Below the pieces are notes generated by a model. The model did not search any database. It was not told the origin of the DNA and was given only the letters and a program-made list of their open reading frames with translations. Of a stretch of DNA of 64,000 bases, positions 46,840 through 57,939 are shown one piece after another. The translations under genes were made by a program, and so were the position numbers. This DNA is from Puccinia triticina (Eukaryota; Basidiomycota; Pucciniomycetes; Pucciniales; Pucciniaceae): the NCBI RefSeq assembly GCF_026914185.1, contig NC_070566.1, positions 4,154,001 through 4,218,000 of the forward strand, in the 5' to 3' direction. Position 1 is the first letter of the stretch. Every line of letters begins with the position of its first letter.

Positions 46840-47636
46840 GGCGCCCGTGGCGCAGAGGATTTTTCAAATTTTCAGCCATCAAGACATCAACTCACGGGAC
46901 GTCAAGATCAATCAGTGCGCTTCGCGCGGGGTGAGATGTTTCAGGATCAAGGACCCTGGTTTCTTGCTTTGTTTGTTCTGTTTCTTTTCTTTTCTGTTTC
47001 CCTGTCTTATGTTTCTTTGTTTCTAAAATGCGCGCGTTGGAGAAGTTTTGTTATGCGGAGGGTTGGTTTTGTTTCTGTTCTGTCTCAGGTGGTTTTCTTT
47101 TTGTTTGGTTGGTGTTGTTCCTCTCTTTCCTCTCTTCTCTTGTTGTTGTTGCGCGCTTGTGCGCGCGGGGGTATGATGACCTGTCCACAGATGTCACCAA
47201 CTCCAAGGTTTGAGTTCAGCCTGAACTCAGGCTTTGGAGCGGCATGGACTTTGTCTGAACCATAATTTTCATCTCAGATCATCCATCACAACCCCAAAAC
47301 CCAGCAATTAGATATCAAAAGCTTATTGATCACTTCCCCGCGTGCCTTCTGAGTTTCAAGCTCTCAGCCGCCGAGTCCCGAGTCACAAAACCTCTTCCCT
47401 GATCACAAATTCTGGCCCTTTTGCAGGCTTTCTTCCTGAATCATTTTCTTCTGATCTCTCAAACAAACCACCACCAACGAGGATCTAACCCCCGTCACCT
47501 CTCAATGCAAATCCCCCCCTCTCAAAGCTATCATTTGAATTCCTACGACTCTTTCCGGATCACCGCAAAGGCAGTGCACAGCGCACTTTTCCCTTCCAGT
47601 AACTGCTGACGGCCCAGCACCGGTCGGAGTTCCACA
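46840..47636 (+). repeat. LTR-like sequence, second Gypsy family member
   Basis: It resembles 59,450-60,042 in order of blocks: a T/C-rich tract, a gcgcgc stretch, a tatgatgacctgt block, and near the end an accaccaacgaggatc block, gcaaaggcagt and ccagcaccggtcggagttcca. The match ends at ttcca, the same place where the 60-kb LTR ends. No gag follows; 47,640 onward is a different repeat. Confidence 0.5.
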
Positions 47637-47639
47637 ACG

Positions 47640-48010
47640 TTCTCCCTTCTTGACATTGCAAATCGGACATTGACAAGGGAGCTTTTCCTTCTCGATGGCT
47701 GGTCATTGGGGAGGAAAGACTCCCTTCGCAGTGGGCAATACTAAGTCTTGTATTGATCATCAAGAAGGGAGTCTTCCCTTCTTGATCAATGACCGGTTTG
47801 TAGACCAACCATTGAGGAGGGAAACTTCTCTCCTTGATGGCCGGCACAGCGTTTGGCATGCGTGGCACCCACGCTTGAAATCGGCCCAGCGGGGCTTTTT
47901 GCCAAACCCCGCCCACTGTGCGATATGCCAAGCGGGGGTTGGGAGTGTGCCAGGCGGGCTTGAGGATTGGCCAAGCGGGCTTTAGGGCCGGCCACGCGCG
48001 GTTGGCCTTT
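47640..48010. repeat. Palindromic units, then short cttggc/gcgggc repeats
   Basis: 47,640-47,835 has inverted units such as aagggagtcttcccttcttgat and gatcaatgaccgg next to ctccttgatggccgg. 47,870-48,010 has four or more copies of gccaRgcgggcttg-like words. The first part shares the gatgRccgg core with the arrays at 25.4, 35.6, 51.4 and 53 kb. Confidence 0.6.
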
Positions 48011-48059
48011 TTTTGGCCAAACTTTGGTGATTGCCCAGACAGGCTTGCAACACCATACA

Positions 48060-49231
48060 CAGCTGAACAATTGCCACATCTTTTCAGGACTAATATTTTT
48101 AAATTAGATGGCATTCCAGAGAAAATAATTTTGGATAGAGGAGCTACCTTTTTAAGTGAATTTTGGCAATCTCTTATGCGTCTTTTGTGTATTACTCCAG
48201 GGGTTTTCCACCGCTGATCACCCTCAGACAGACGGGCAGCCGGAGCGCATGAACCAGGTTCTGAAAGATTACTTGCGCCACTTTTGCTTGTACTACCAGG
48301 ATAATTGGGTAAAAATATTAGACATTGCTGAGTTTTCTATAAATAATTTAGATTCAGCTTCATTAGGGGGGTTCACAATAGGACTTTAATAAAACTTTAG
48401 AGCCAATTTTAAGGACTTTGTGAACCAATTTTCAGAAAACGTGGAAGTTGCTCTGATTGCCAAGGAACACCCAAATGTGAACAGCTTAAAAAAATTCCAA
48501 AACATTGTTCATAAAGGCCTTAAAATGAGCTTTAAAATTTTATTAAAATCCTATTGTGAACCCCCCTATTGGGTACTTCTACATTTTTCTTTGCTAATGG
48601 TTTCCACCCTAAGTTTAGTACTTTAACGGAAAATTCAGGCATCCAATTGCTACAAAATTTTATCAAAGATTTACATGAGATCCAAGAAAAAGCAATTGAG
48701 TGCTTAACCCAGGCCAAGCGGCGCAAAGCCCTTTATCATGCCGCACGCAGGAAGCCATCTACTCAATACCAACCAGGAGACTTAGTTTTACTTCTCCGCA
48801 AATTCATCCAGAGCTGTCGAATCAATGCAAAACTCAATTACAGGTACATTGGGTCCTTTAAAGCTATTGAGATGGTAGGAGAGAACACAGCCAGGCTAGA
48901 CATTGCACAGGAATACCCCAAGTTACACCCAGTATTCAATGTATCCTTGTTAACAAGAGACAATCCCCAAAGTCAGGTATCTGGTCAAGGGATTTTAGAA
49001 TGAGTCAAGGATACTTATTACAATTTGGGCCGCATAGTTGATTGGAAAAAGTTATACAAGATTCTGGATGCGCGCCCGGTAAAAGGTAAGACACAGAAGG
49101 GTAAGTTTGATTTCTTACTAAGATGGAAAGGCTCAACACCGGGGGAGGATACTTGGGTCTACAAAGATCATATCCCGGCTTATTTCCAACATTTTTTGCA
49201 GCAATGCCTCACACAATGGCACCAATCTTAG
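48060..49231 (+). pseudogene. Gypsy integrase C-terminal part with chromodomain-like end
   Basis: Frames across this region read RTNIFKLDGIPEKIILDRGA (catalytic Asp region), then after a frameshift STADHPQTDGQPERMNQVLK with the catalytic Glu. A later frame gives NSGIQLLQNFIKDLHEIQEK, QPGDLVLLLRKF and HPVFNVSLLTRDNP, and another gives FDFLLRWKGSTPGEDTWVYK, a chromodomain-like end. At least three frame changes show it is a dead copy. Reverse transcriptase is absent upstream, where palindromic repeats begin. Confidence 0.75.
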
Positions 49232-49628
49232 GATTCCAAGAAGAAGAAGATCTAATAGGTTAGTCATGTTTTGTAACAAACTGACGCCAACTTTGTGCAT
49301 AAACATTTTCCCCAGACCATTGAAAATCAATATTCAATGGAGAAAATTTGAGAAGTGAATAATTTTGAATTCTAGGAAGTTCTTCATTGTTCTTTCCATT
49401 TCCTTTTCTCTTGGATTTTTCTTAGTACTAAAAGCATTGTACTCAGTTCTGGAAAATTCTCCATATGGTTGTAGTCTATAAATAAGACCCCTTTTGTCTG
49501 CCATGTTATACATCATAAATGGTTGAATTTATGACGCCACAACCCAAAGTTTGCCCCTGTTGCCACCAAAGCTTTGAAACCCCCGGTGTGGTAGACAGAA
49601 AAGTGAAAAATCAAAAGTTTTTTTCTCA

Positions 49629-49636
49629 TAAATATA
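49629..49636. repeat. 8-bp target duplication of foldback element, left
   Basis: taaatata, identical to 50,520-50,527. Confidence 0.8.
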
Positions 49637-50519
49637 GGGGCAGGCTAAATCCACACCAAAAAATTACTTCATCCACTCCAAAAATGGAGTGAACAGTAGT
49701 CCACTCCAACTTTCATTGGAGTGAACCATAGTCTACTCCAAATTTTTTTGGAGTGAACAAATTTACACTCCAAAATTAAAGCCTGTTTTTTGGAGTGGAA
49801 CCATGATGCACCAAAAATTTTGGAGTAAACCCAATTCCACACCAAAAATATTTTTTCCAAGCAATTTTTTTTTCATTTTTTTTTTTTGGAGTGCACAGAT
49901 GTTCATTCCAAATTTATTGAAGTGGATTAAGGTTTCTCAAATTTAAAAAAATGCAATTTTAAATCTGTGCAATTGAAACTTGCATGTAACTTTGAAAAAT
50001 GTATATTCCAAGTTCTTGGGGTGGAGTACCAGGAAAAATTTAGGGCAGTAGTAGGCAGGTGACATGAACCAACATCCCCTTGAATTTATTTCTGGTTCAG
50101 GTTTTAGTCATTGTAGAAACTGAAAACATCTTACATACATCATTTTTGATGTATTTCAAATACACATATGATGCTGACATAAGGTTTCATTCCTCTTTAA
50201 GAACCCTGACTTCTTTTACTGCAATACTGTTGAAAAACACTCCAATAAATTTGGAGTGAAAATCTGTGCACTCCAAAAAAAATGAATCATTTTACCTTAG
50301 AGAAAATATTTTTGGAGTGGAATTGGGTTTACTCCAAAATTTTTGGAGTGCATCATGGTTCCACTCCAAAAAACAGGCTTTTTTGGAGTGTAATTTTGTT
50401 CACTCCAACAAAATTTGGAGTAGACTATGGGTCACTCCAATGAAAGTTGGAGTGGACTACTGTTCACTCCATTTTTGGAGTGGATGTAGTAATTTTTTGG
50501 TGTGGATTTAGCCTGCCCC
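49637..50519. mobile_element. 883-bp foldback element with 8-bp target duplication
   Basis: The two ends are long inverted arms: 49,637-49,860 and about 50,297-50,519 are reverse complements with few differences, starting GGGGCAGGCTAAATCCACAC. The arms are themselves built of cactccaa...ttggagtg mini-palindromes. The ~430-bp centre has no ORF. The 8-bp duplication taaatata fits hAT or KDZ-type transposition. No transposase is present, so mobilisation in trans is inferred. Confidence 0.85.
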
Positions 50520-50527
50520 TAAATATA

Positions 50528-51340
50528 TTTACTCACCCTAGGCCTCAGGATACCACCAAATGGACCTCAGAAATGGATTCTACGGCCAATTTTACCCCTA
50601 GTCACCACTGGAAGCGTCACTGTAACCCCGCTGGTTTGGAAGTTACACCCTCTTCTCATGGACACGGCCAATCCCAGTCATCAACCTGTCACACCCCTCA
50701 AGTCAACTTTCCCAGGTATACACATACTCAGCCCCAGCCAAACACATACTCTTTTCTATCCTACTTATCTCCATTGCATATGCAGGGGACCAACCCCATT
50801 TCTTCTGTATTTGACATGTCCCCGCCTCATTTATGCACCCCTTGCAGCTGCATGCAGTCTTCTGACCCCACGCACATCGCCGTTCCCACCCGATCCTGCA
50901 CATCTGACACTTTCCCGCACTAGTCCTCCAGCTCTGCCAGCTCTTCTGCACGTCACTCTCCCAGACTCCGCTCATCTCCGACGCTTGACCTCCCACCGCC
51001 CTCTGTCTAGCCCCTGCCAGTCGATCTCTCACCACCGCCTCCACCCCGGTTCCACCTGCTTTGGCTGTTGTGGCTCACCCGCTGACGCGCCGCTGCTACC
51101 AGTCCACGTGTGTAGTGCGCCGCAGTCCAGCCCTGTCTTTTCCGCTCCAATCCAAAATCCGCAATCCGCAATCCGTGCATTCCAGTCTGCGTGTGACTTT
51201 CCATAAGCTTTCCTAGCGTGCTTTTCTGACGTCATCCTCAGTGCTCATGTCACCAGAAAGCACTCTGCCTGAGCGGCTCTGTGCATTCCCACCCGCGCTA
51301 TCCCCGAGTGGACATTCTACCACGCTTGCCTATATAAATC
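50528..51340. other. Sequence flanking the foldback element, no gene
   Basis: C/T-rich, Pro/Ser/His-coding frames (50,447-50,923, 50,658-51,206) look like low-complexity translation of pyrimidine-rich DNA. It may be 3' sequence of the degraded Gypsy element at 48-49.2 kb. Confidence 0.35.
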
Positions 51341-51341
51341 A

Positions 51342-51475
51342 CCACAATGCCAGTCATCAAGCCAGTACACATACCCGCTTGATGACCGGCACACGCCAGT
51401 CATCAAGCCGGTACACATACCTGCTCAATGGATGACTGGTGTGTGCCGGTCATTGAGTGGGATAATGTCAGCGCC
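51342..51475. repeat. Palindrome-unit array, CAGTCATCAAGC / GATGACCGGC type
   Basis: Repeated tgccagtcatcaagccRgtacacatacccgcttgatgaccggcacac, an inverted pair around a tacacatac spacer, nearly two full units plus a diverged third. Confidence 0.8.
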
Positions 51476-52984
51476 GGTCTCTTGTGTGACAGGGGGCTGA
51501 TAGGTTTTTGAGTTCGCGCTGTAGTGGCTAGGATAGCGACCAGCGGAATTAGGGCCACGCTATAACCTTTTCAGGCCAATGGGAATAAACACCTCGACGC
51601 TGAATAGCGGAGGGGCTAGCTCCCTTACAAAAGTAAGGGGACGCAGCAATGACTCGAGCCAGGCGCCGTAGCTTTAAACAAGGAAAGGTTATCTTCTAGG
51701 TTACAGGTGTGATAACAATCACCAGTACCTAGAAAATACATGAGTTGAGGTTGAAAAAGCTGTAAGGGAAAGAGAAAGTTAGTTGATTATTGAAAACCCC
51801 ACTCACTATTTATTTGTAGTAAGGTGCACGGGTTTGTATGGTAATCACCAGGGGGGGAATGGTCGCACTCTCCAGAGAGTGCCAGACTGTAATTTGGTTG
51901 TTGGAGTTGTCTGATGTCAGTCCAATTCCAGTACTGATTTCAACTCCAACTAATGCTTATCTCATGCTCAAGTCATCCTGAGGTCTGCAGAAAAATTTTG
52001 CTGAATTTATTTGCATGCCAGTCGGAACTCATGAGTGACTCCTCCTGATGTGAGTTTTACTCTCAGTCCATCATAATTGTATTTGCAGGAGTTCTGATCA
52101 ATTTCAATGGGACCATAGATGAGCCTGTGGCCAAGTAAGCCATAAACATGTTACAAGGCCATCCCTCTTCCCAAATTAAATCAAATTCCAATCTACTTTT
52201 CTTCAGTTCCTGATGTTTTTGATGGATTGTGGTGTTGAAGTGATTCCAAGCCAAGCTCCAGCAAGACTATCACTCTCTGATACCCACATGATTATTCACT
52301 TTGTATTGTGTGCCATGCAATTCTTTGGAAATAACTCAAACTAAGTGCTATTCATCTTTTACCCAAAATAATAGCCAAGTCTCATTATTGGCATATGGAA
52401 AACGGTCTGGAAGAAACACTACTCAGTTTGCTATCTTGTACTCACATTTTTTCAGAACCAAATTTTTACTGTTGTTGTTATTACTGATTGGGCCTTCCTC
52501 ATTCAGGCCAATTGTGGATGTTGCAAGCACCTGCCAGATTTGAGTTTATGGGAAACCTAATTCTTGCAACAGAGACCTTCTGTCAATTATTGTGAAGTAA
52601 AAAAAAAAACTTACTTTTTGTTGACCAAAAAACAGCCTAATATTGTGTAAGTTGAAATTTTGGCCAGATGCGCTCCCTGTTACAACTCCAAGGTCATGAG
52701 GGAGGCAAAGGTGGGCATGAAACCAGATGTAAAAGTTTTGAGATTGAATTGTGAATTGCCCCTTTGAAGGGATTCCTTTCAGGCAGGCCAGTCGCCCTTT
52801 TTTGAAGGGTGGGGGTGTGGGTGTGCCTTGATCAATGCTCAAAAATAAGGGCCAACCTGCGCCCTTGTCCACTGCAATGTTTGGCCGAACCTCACGGTGG
52901 ACCAGATGAAAGCTGCCCCAACCTTCAGAGGGTAGAACTTAGAAGTAAGCAGTAGGGCAACAAGGATGTATAGCCTCATCACCC
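51476..52984. other. No gene; LTR-end fragment at 51,846-51,884
   Basis: The 40 bp ending gcactctccagagagtgcca (51,884) matches, in opposite orientation, the end of the LTR at 55,496. It indicates a remnant of the same Gypsy family on the plus strand. 51,900-52,980 has no recognisable gene; the minus frame 52,254-52,063 is not assignable. Confidence 0.45.
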
Positions 52985-54010
52985 AACTTGCCATCAAACT
53001 CCTTCAACAGCCGGGTTGCACCGGCCATCGAAGGGAGTGTGTCTCCTCAATGGCTGGTGCAATCCTGCCAATGAAAGGAGTACACACTCCCTTCAATAGT
53101 TCAGTCGTACCAGCCATTGAAGGGGGTGCGTAATCCCTTTGATGGCTGGTACAAGAAAGCCATCAATGGGAGTGTGAACTCCTCTTGATGGCTGGTACAA
53201 CTCGACCGTCAAAGGGAGACTCCCTTCAATGGCTGAGTTGTGCCAATCATCCAAAGGAGTGTGTACTCCCTTAGATGGTCGGTCTAACCCCGCCATCAGA
53301 GGGAGTACACGTCCCCTTTGATGTTTGGTACAGCTTGGCCATTGAAGGGAATTTGTACTCCTGTTGATGGCCGGGTTAGACCAATCATCAAAGGGGGTGT
53401 ACTCCCTTTGATAGCCAAGTCGTACCGGCCATTGAAGCGAGTACACATTTTCCTCAATGGCCGGTACCATCCGGCCGTTGGAGGGAGGCTCCCTTTGATG
53501 GCCAAGATGTGCCGGTCATTGAAGGGAGTGTGTACTCCCTTCAATGGCCGGTACTACTCCGCCATCAAAGGGAGTCTGAACTCCTCGCAATGGATGGTAC
53601 AACTCGGCCATCAGAGGCAGCTCCCTTCGACGGCTGGGCTGTACCGGCCATTGAAGAGAGTACACACCCTGTTTGATGGCTGGTGCAACTCGGCCATTGA
53701 AGCCCTCTGATGGCCGAGTTCCACCAGCCATCAAACAGTGTTTACTCCGCTCAATGGCTGGTACAGCCCGGCCGTTGGAGGGAGTCTGCCTCTGATGGCC
53801 GAGCCATACCAGCCATGGGGATTTCAGACTCCCTTTGATGGCTGAGTAGTACTGGCCACCAATAAAAATACATACACAATCACTTCAATGGTAGCCACAA
53901 TCTGGCCATTGAAGGGAGTCAGAATTCCTTGCTATTGCTGGTACAACTCAGCCATCAGAGGCAGGCTCCCTTTGACAGCCGGGCTGTACCGGTCATTCAA
54001 GGGAGTCTCC
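52985..54010. repeat. ~1-kb array of alternating palindromes
   Basis: Two palindromes alternate: one centred in agggagtgtgtactccctt-like sequence, the other in gatggcYggtacaacYcggccatc-like sequence, with joints ttcaatgg/ccattgaa. The period is about 55-60 bp with heavy substitution. Translated frames are repetitive and not credible proteins. Confidence 0.85.
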
Positions 54011-54059
54011 CTGAGATGAACAATTTGCACCTGTGACATAGGTGTGCAATGTCACAAGG

Positions 54060-54545
54060 GTTTGTGCTTGACAAGTCCACCCTCAGGTTTGCCCAAACCT
54101 GAGGGTGGACATGGGCAACGACATTCCTTGCTGAGCTGGATATATACAAATATATCCAGTTTACCAAGAGGACTCCTCCCAGCGAGCTGGATACATCAGT
54201 ACCCAGCTTGCTGGGAGGACCCCTCTTGGCAAGCTGTATATATAAGTATCCAGCTCTCCAGGAGCAGTCCTCTTGGCAAGCTGGGTATATATATATATAT
54301 CTCCAGCTTGGCAATGGAGGTCTCCAGCTCTCCGGGAGGACCTCACTCACCAAGATGGATACATATTTATCCAGCTCACTGGGTGGAGTCATCCCAGCGG
54401 TAGACTGGTATGTCAGCTTGCCAAGAGGAATCCTTCCGGCCTGCTTGGCTGAGAGGGCCTGTTAAGAGCAGTCCCTTGTCTTGGTGAGCTTATCCAGCTT
54501 GGCAAGGGAGGTCCTCCTGGCGAGCTGGTCACATATCAGCTCCCT
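54060..54545. repeat. Second palindrome array, ccagctYgccaaga type
   Basis: Alternating cctgagggtggac / gtccaccctcagg, ctggatatatacaaatatatccag, and cagcttgcYgggaggacYcctcYYggcaagctg. The consensus differs from the preceding array but the architecture is the same. Confidence 0.8.
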
Positions 54546-54965
54546 GAGTGGACTCAACTCTTTGATGGAAGGCATTCATCTGATCAACAAGGTGTAAACA
54601 AATCCAACAGGAGGGATTGATTCCTCCAGTCAGAGGTGTGTAAACCTCCTCAAACACAGTGCTTCCTCTGGTGGAAGAGTTATACATAAATCCAACAGGG
54701 GGGATTGATTCCTGTGGTCAGAGGCATGTACACCTTGACCGCAGGTATTCCTCTGGTCAAAGAGGTATGTCTGCTTGACCAGAGGGATCCCTCTGGTCAA
54801 AGAGATGTACACAGCTCTTCAACAGGAATACCTCCGGCAGAGGGGGGTATGCCTCCTCAGCCAGGGGGATACCTCCAGCCAAAGAGGCAGTGCAGCTCCT
54901 TGACATGAGGAATCCCTACAATTGAGGACTGTTATTGGAGGCATTTACCCAGTCAGAGATGTGCA
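54546..54965. repeat. Third palindrome array, ctctggtcaaagaggta type
   Basis: Units such as gattcctctggtcaaagagg and gaccagagggatccctctggtc repeat with spacers cagctc or tgtacacc. Again each unit is self-complementary. Confidence 0.75.
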
Positions 54966-55495
54966 ATTGTTGGAATTTCTCCAGCCAGAGCCTCAGAGGT
55001 CAATTGGACTTGCAGCACAGCAGTTGTGCTTTTGTATTATGTGTAATCCAACTGTGAAGATGTGGTGCAAACAAGACAACCTGCGGGTCACAGATGTATG
55101 GTGAGTACTTGTACCAAATACTTGCCTGTTGTTCAGTCCAATATCCTGGCACCTGCACCTGCACCCAGCACCATAGATGAGTACTTGTTGTAAGGCTGAA
55201 AGTAATACCCTACGAGTGCTGTGTACTTGCCAAGGAGTACTTTGTGCAATCCCTATGAATAAGCATGTACTGCACTGCTGCAACAGATTGCATGTTTGAT
55301 GGTTACAGAAGAAAATATGCCTGGAAGTATCTCAATTGCCACAGCCCCGTGTTGTGTTGTTAACTCACCAGATTATACAAGCATGACTAGAGCAGAGATT
55401 GATATCAGTTGAACATGACATCTAGTTATCACATGAAAGAGCCAAAACTGAGGCACAGCTCACATCTGGAAGCCTTCCTGAAAGAAGTTACCATC
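54966..55495. other. No gene seen
   Basis: Unique-looking sequence between the palindrome arrays and the minus-strand LTR. Contains a repeated acctgcacctgcaccc run near 55,150. Confidence 0.4.
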
Positions 55496-56011
55496 TGGCA
55501 CTCTCTGGAGAGTGCAACCATTTCCCCCCTGGTGAATAATCTTGGGGGAAAGATCTCTCCAGAGGAAAGATCCCCCCCCTTTTATATTACAGGGATCAGC
55601 TCCCTCCTTCGAGTCAAGGACCTGAGGGATCCTTAACTCCAAGGAGAGGAGTAATCCACAGAATTCAGAAGGGGATTTACATAAATAAGTATGTAATCTC
55701 CCCATTTGTAAATATATTGTGCTTAATCAGGATAAATACATAGAGAGATAAGATTATCTCTCTCTGTATGAAAAAATATTTAATCAATGTGAAATAAGGT
55801 TAATTACATACTCAAAAGAGTGTGAAATATGTAGTTAAATACATAACAAGAGTACATTGAAATAAAAGGTACATAATTAATGTAATGACAGGGAATTGAA
55901 CTCTTGAATTTATGTACATGAGTCAATTATTAAAACAGTCTTGAACCATTAGGTTATAAGACATGTACTATGCATTGTAGACACATGGAATTAGTGTCTC
56001 AGTGTCTGACA
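55496..56011 (-). repeat. 3' LTR of minus-strand Gypsy element (516 bp)
   Basis: On the minus strand it begins TGTCAGACACTGAGACAC directly after a purine-rich tract (ggtgggggcaaa, a polypurine tract) that follows the pol stop codon, and ends GAGAGTGCCA. TG...CA ends are as expected. A degenerate tRNA-like segment (aacctaatgg, agttcaattccc) lies at about 55,890-55,960. The matching 5' LTR is not in the window. Confidence 0.65.
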
Positions 56012-56036
56012 TTTGCCCCCACCAAAAAATTACTGT

Positions 56037-57932
56037 TCAAGAGGAATTTTTAGATCTTTTGGAAGCTCTGAATTGCCTAAGCAGGACTTGGCTGTTGTTG
56101 ATATTTTCAGGTTCTAGCCATAGATCTTCATCTGGTTGGCTATTTTTGAACCTTACTAAAAACAACTTGCAATATTTTCCTTGCTTTCTCACAGTCTTCT
56201 CTCTCAAAATTTTGAGGGGCAATTTTGAGCTTTGTTCCATTTCAATTGGTGGAACAACTGGTACTGTAGAAGTTCTTACAGAGTTGTCATCAGGGTCAAT
56301 GTACTTTTTACATAAGCTAATTGGAAAAGTAGGATGTCTCTGATTAAATTCTTCAGACAAAATAACTTCTACAGCATTTCTTCCATGCAAGCTTTTAATA
56401 AAAAAAGGGCCAATAAAAGCATCTTTTAACTTTCTTGGTCCTCCCAGGTTGTGAAAGTTTACAGTTGAGATAAGAACTCTGTCTCCTATTTCTAGGTTAT
56501 GGTCTTTATGGGTCTTATCCCAGAGTTCTTTGTTGTACTCAGTTGCCTCTTTAACAAATGTAGCTGCTTGTTCTCCTGCTTGAAACATCACTTTTTGGAA
56601 ACATTCAGAGCTAGGGTGTAAAGCAATTGTTTTAGAGAGCAAGAAATCCTTAGGCATATTTGGGATCCAACCTCTTTTGAGTTCAAAAGCAGTGATTCCT
56701 GTTGTGGAATGTTTCCTTGAATTATAAGAAAATTCTAAAGCAGGCAAAAGAGATACCCAGTCATGTGTATATCCATCACTAGTCTTGAAGTCTACTCCAT
56801 AGGCACAATACCTTCTGATCATATCCTCTAAGTTTTGGATCATCCTTTCAGCTAAACCATCTGTTTGAGGGTGGTAAGCAGTTGAAAATGCCAATTTGGT
56901 TCCAAGGATTTCAAATAAATTTTGTCAGAAGTCTGACGTAAATTTTGGATCTCTGTCACCAATAATTACTCTAGGACAAACAACATCACTAACAATGTTG
57001 TTCCAGAAAACCAAAGCTATGTCCATAGCACTACTATCTTTATAACATGGTAAGAATCTGGCTCTCTTGGAGAATCTTTCAAAAACTACTAAGACAGCAT
57101 TATAGCTTTCTGATCCTGCAGGGGGAAGTGCTGTGACAAAGTCCATGTTAATGACTTCCCATCTTCCCTTAGGTTCTTCAATAGTTTGTAAAAGACCAAG
57201 TTTCTTACCTGTAGACCTATTGGCTTTCTGGCATCTGTCACAAGAGTCACAGTATTGAGATAATTGGTTTTGCCATTCAGGCCACCAAGCTAAACTTTGT
57301 ACTCTATTGATGGTTTTTTCTTTAAAAAAATGTCCAGCAGTAATACTGTCATGACATTCATTCAAAATAATGCTTTTATGGTCATCTGATATGAGTACTA
57401 CTGAAGAATTGTGTTCTCTTCTGTGGTACAATAACCCATCTAAGAGTACAAATCTTTCTTCTAAAAAATGCTTCTTCCAAACTCCTTCAAGTTTTTCTAC
57501 AAGACCTTGATCTGAATGTTTGGATTTAAGAAACTGGAGAAGAATAACTGTGTTTTTGTTGGACTCATAGCTTTTCTCAATTAAATCCCAAAAGGAATTT
57601 GCCAAACCTGATACAGAAACTGCCATTATTGGTTGAGTGTCATCAATAATTTCTTCCTCAAAAGCAGGATTATTTTCATCATTGGGTAAAGCCCAATTAG
57701 CAAGACACTCAGACATTCTCATGGGGAAGGGCAGAATAGATGTGACTGGAACAGCTGTTTCTTCATCTTCTGCATCATAAGCTGTATTGTCTGGATTATT
57801 TGGAAGAGCCCATCTAGAGAGTCCATCAGCATTTTTGTGGATAATACCATCTCTGTGAATTATAGTCATAGACCCACGCCATTCTTGGATGGAAATCTGC
57901 CATCTTAGCATGTGTCTATTTGGTGTTTTCAT
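56037..57932 (-). pseudogene. Gypsy pol 3' half: RNase H end, integrase, chromodomain-like tail
   Basis: Minus strand. It begins near the RNase H end ([24 protein letters not shown]). Then come the integrase zinc finger ([23 protein letters not shown]), catalytic Asp in [12 protein letters not shown], Asp in [11 protein letters not shown], and YHPQTDGLAERMIQ with the Glu. SH3-like and chromodomain-like segments follow (GDRVLISTVNFHNLGGPRKL, CKLFLVRFKNSQPDEDLWLE). A single TGA at 56,925-56,927 splits an otherwise open frame, where the next residues are QNLFEILGTKLAF; a Trp codon is expected there. Reverse transcriptase, protease and gag are missing; at 57,933 sequence changes to unrelated repeats. 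Confidence 0.85.
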
Positions 57933-57939
57933 CCAAGTT

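Noticed and set aside
53093..54403. Repeat proteins translated from the palindrome arrays
   Set aside because: Frames on both strands are open only because units lack stops; the products follow the DNA repeat and have no independent constraint visible.
52985..54965. CRISPR-like array
   Set aside because: Units are self-complementary and diverge gradually, there are no uniform unrelated spacers and no cas genes, and the DNA is eukaryotic.
55890..55960. Mitochondrial-type tRNA gene
   Set aside because: Only weak A- and B-box resemblance; stems do not pair well and it lies within an LTR.
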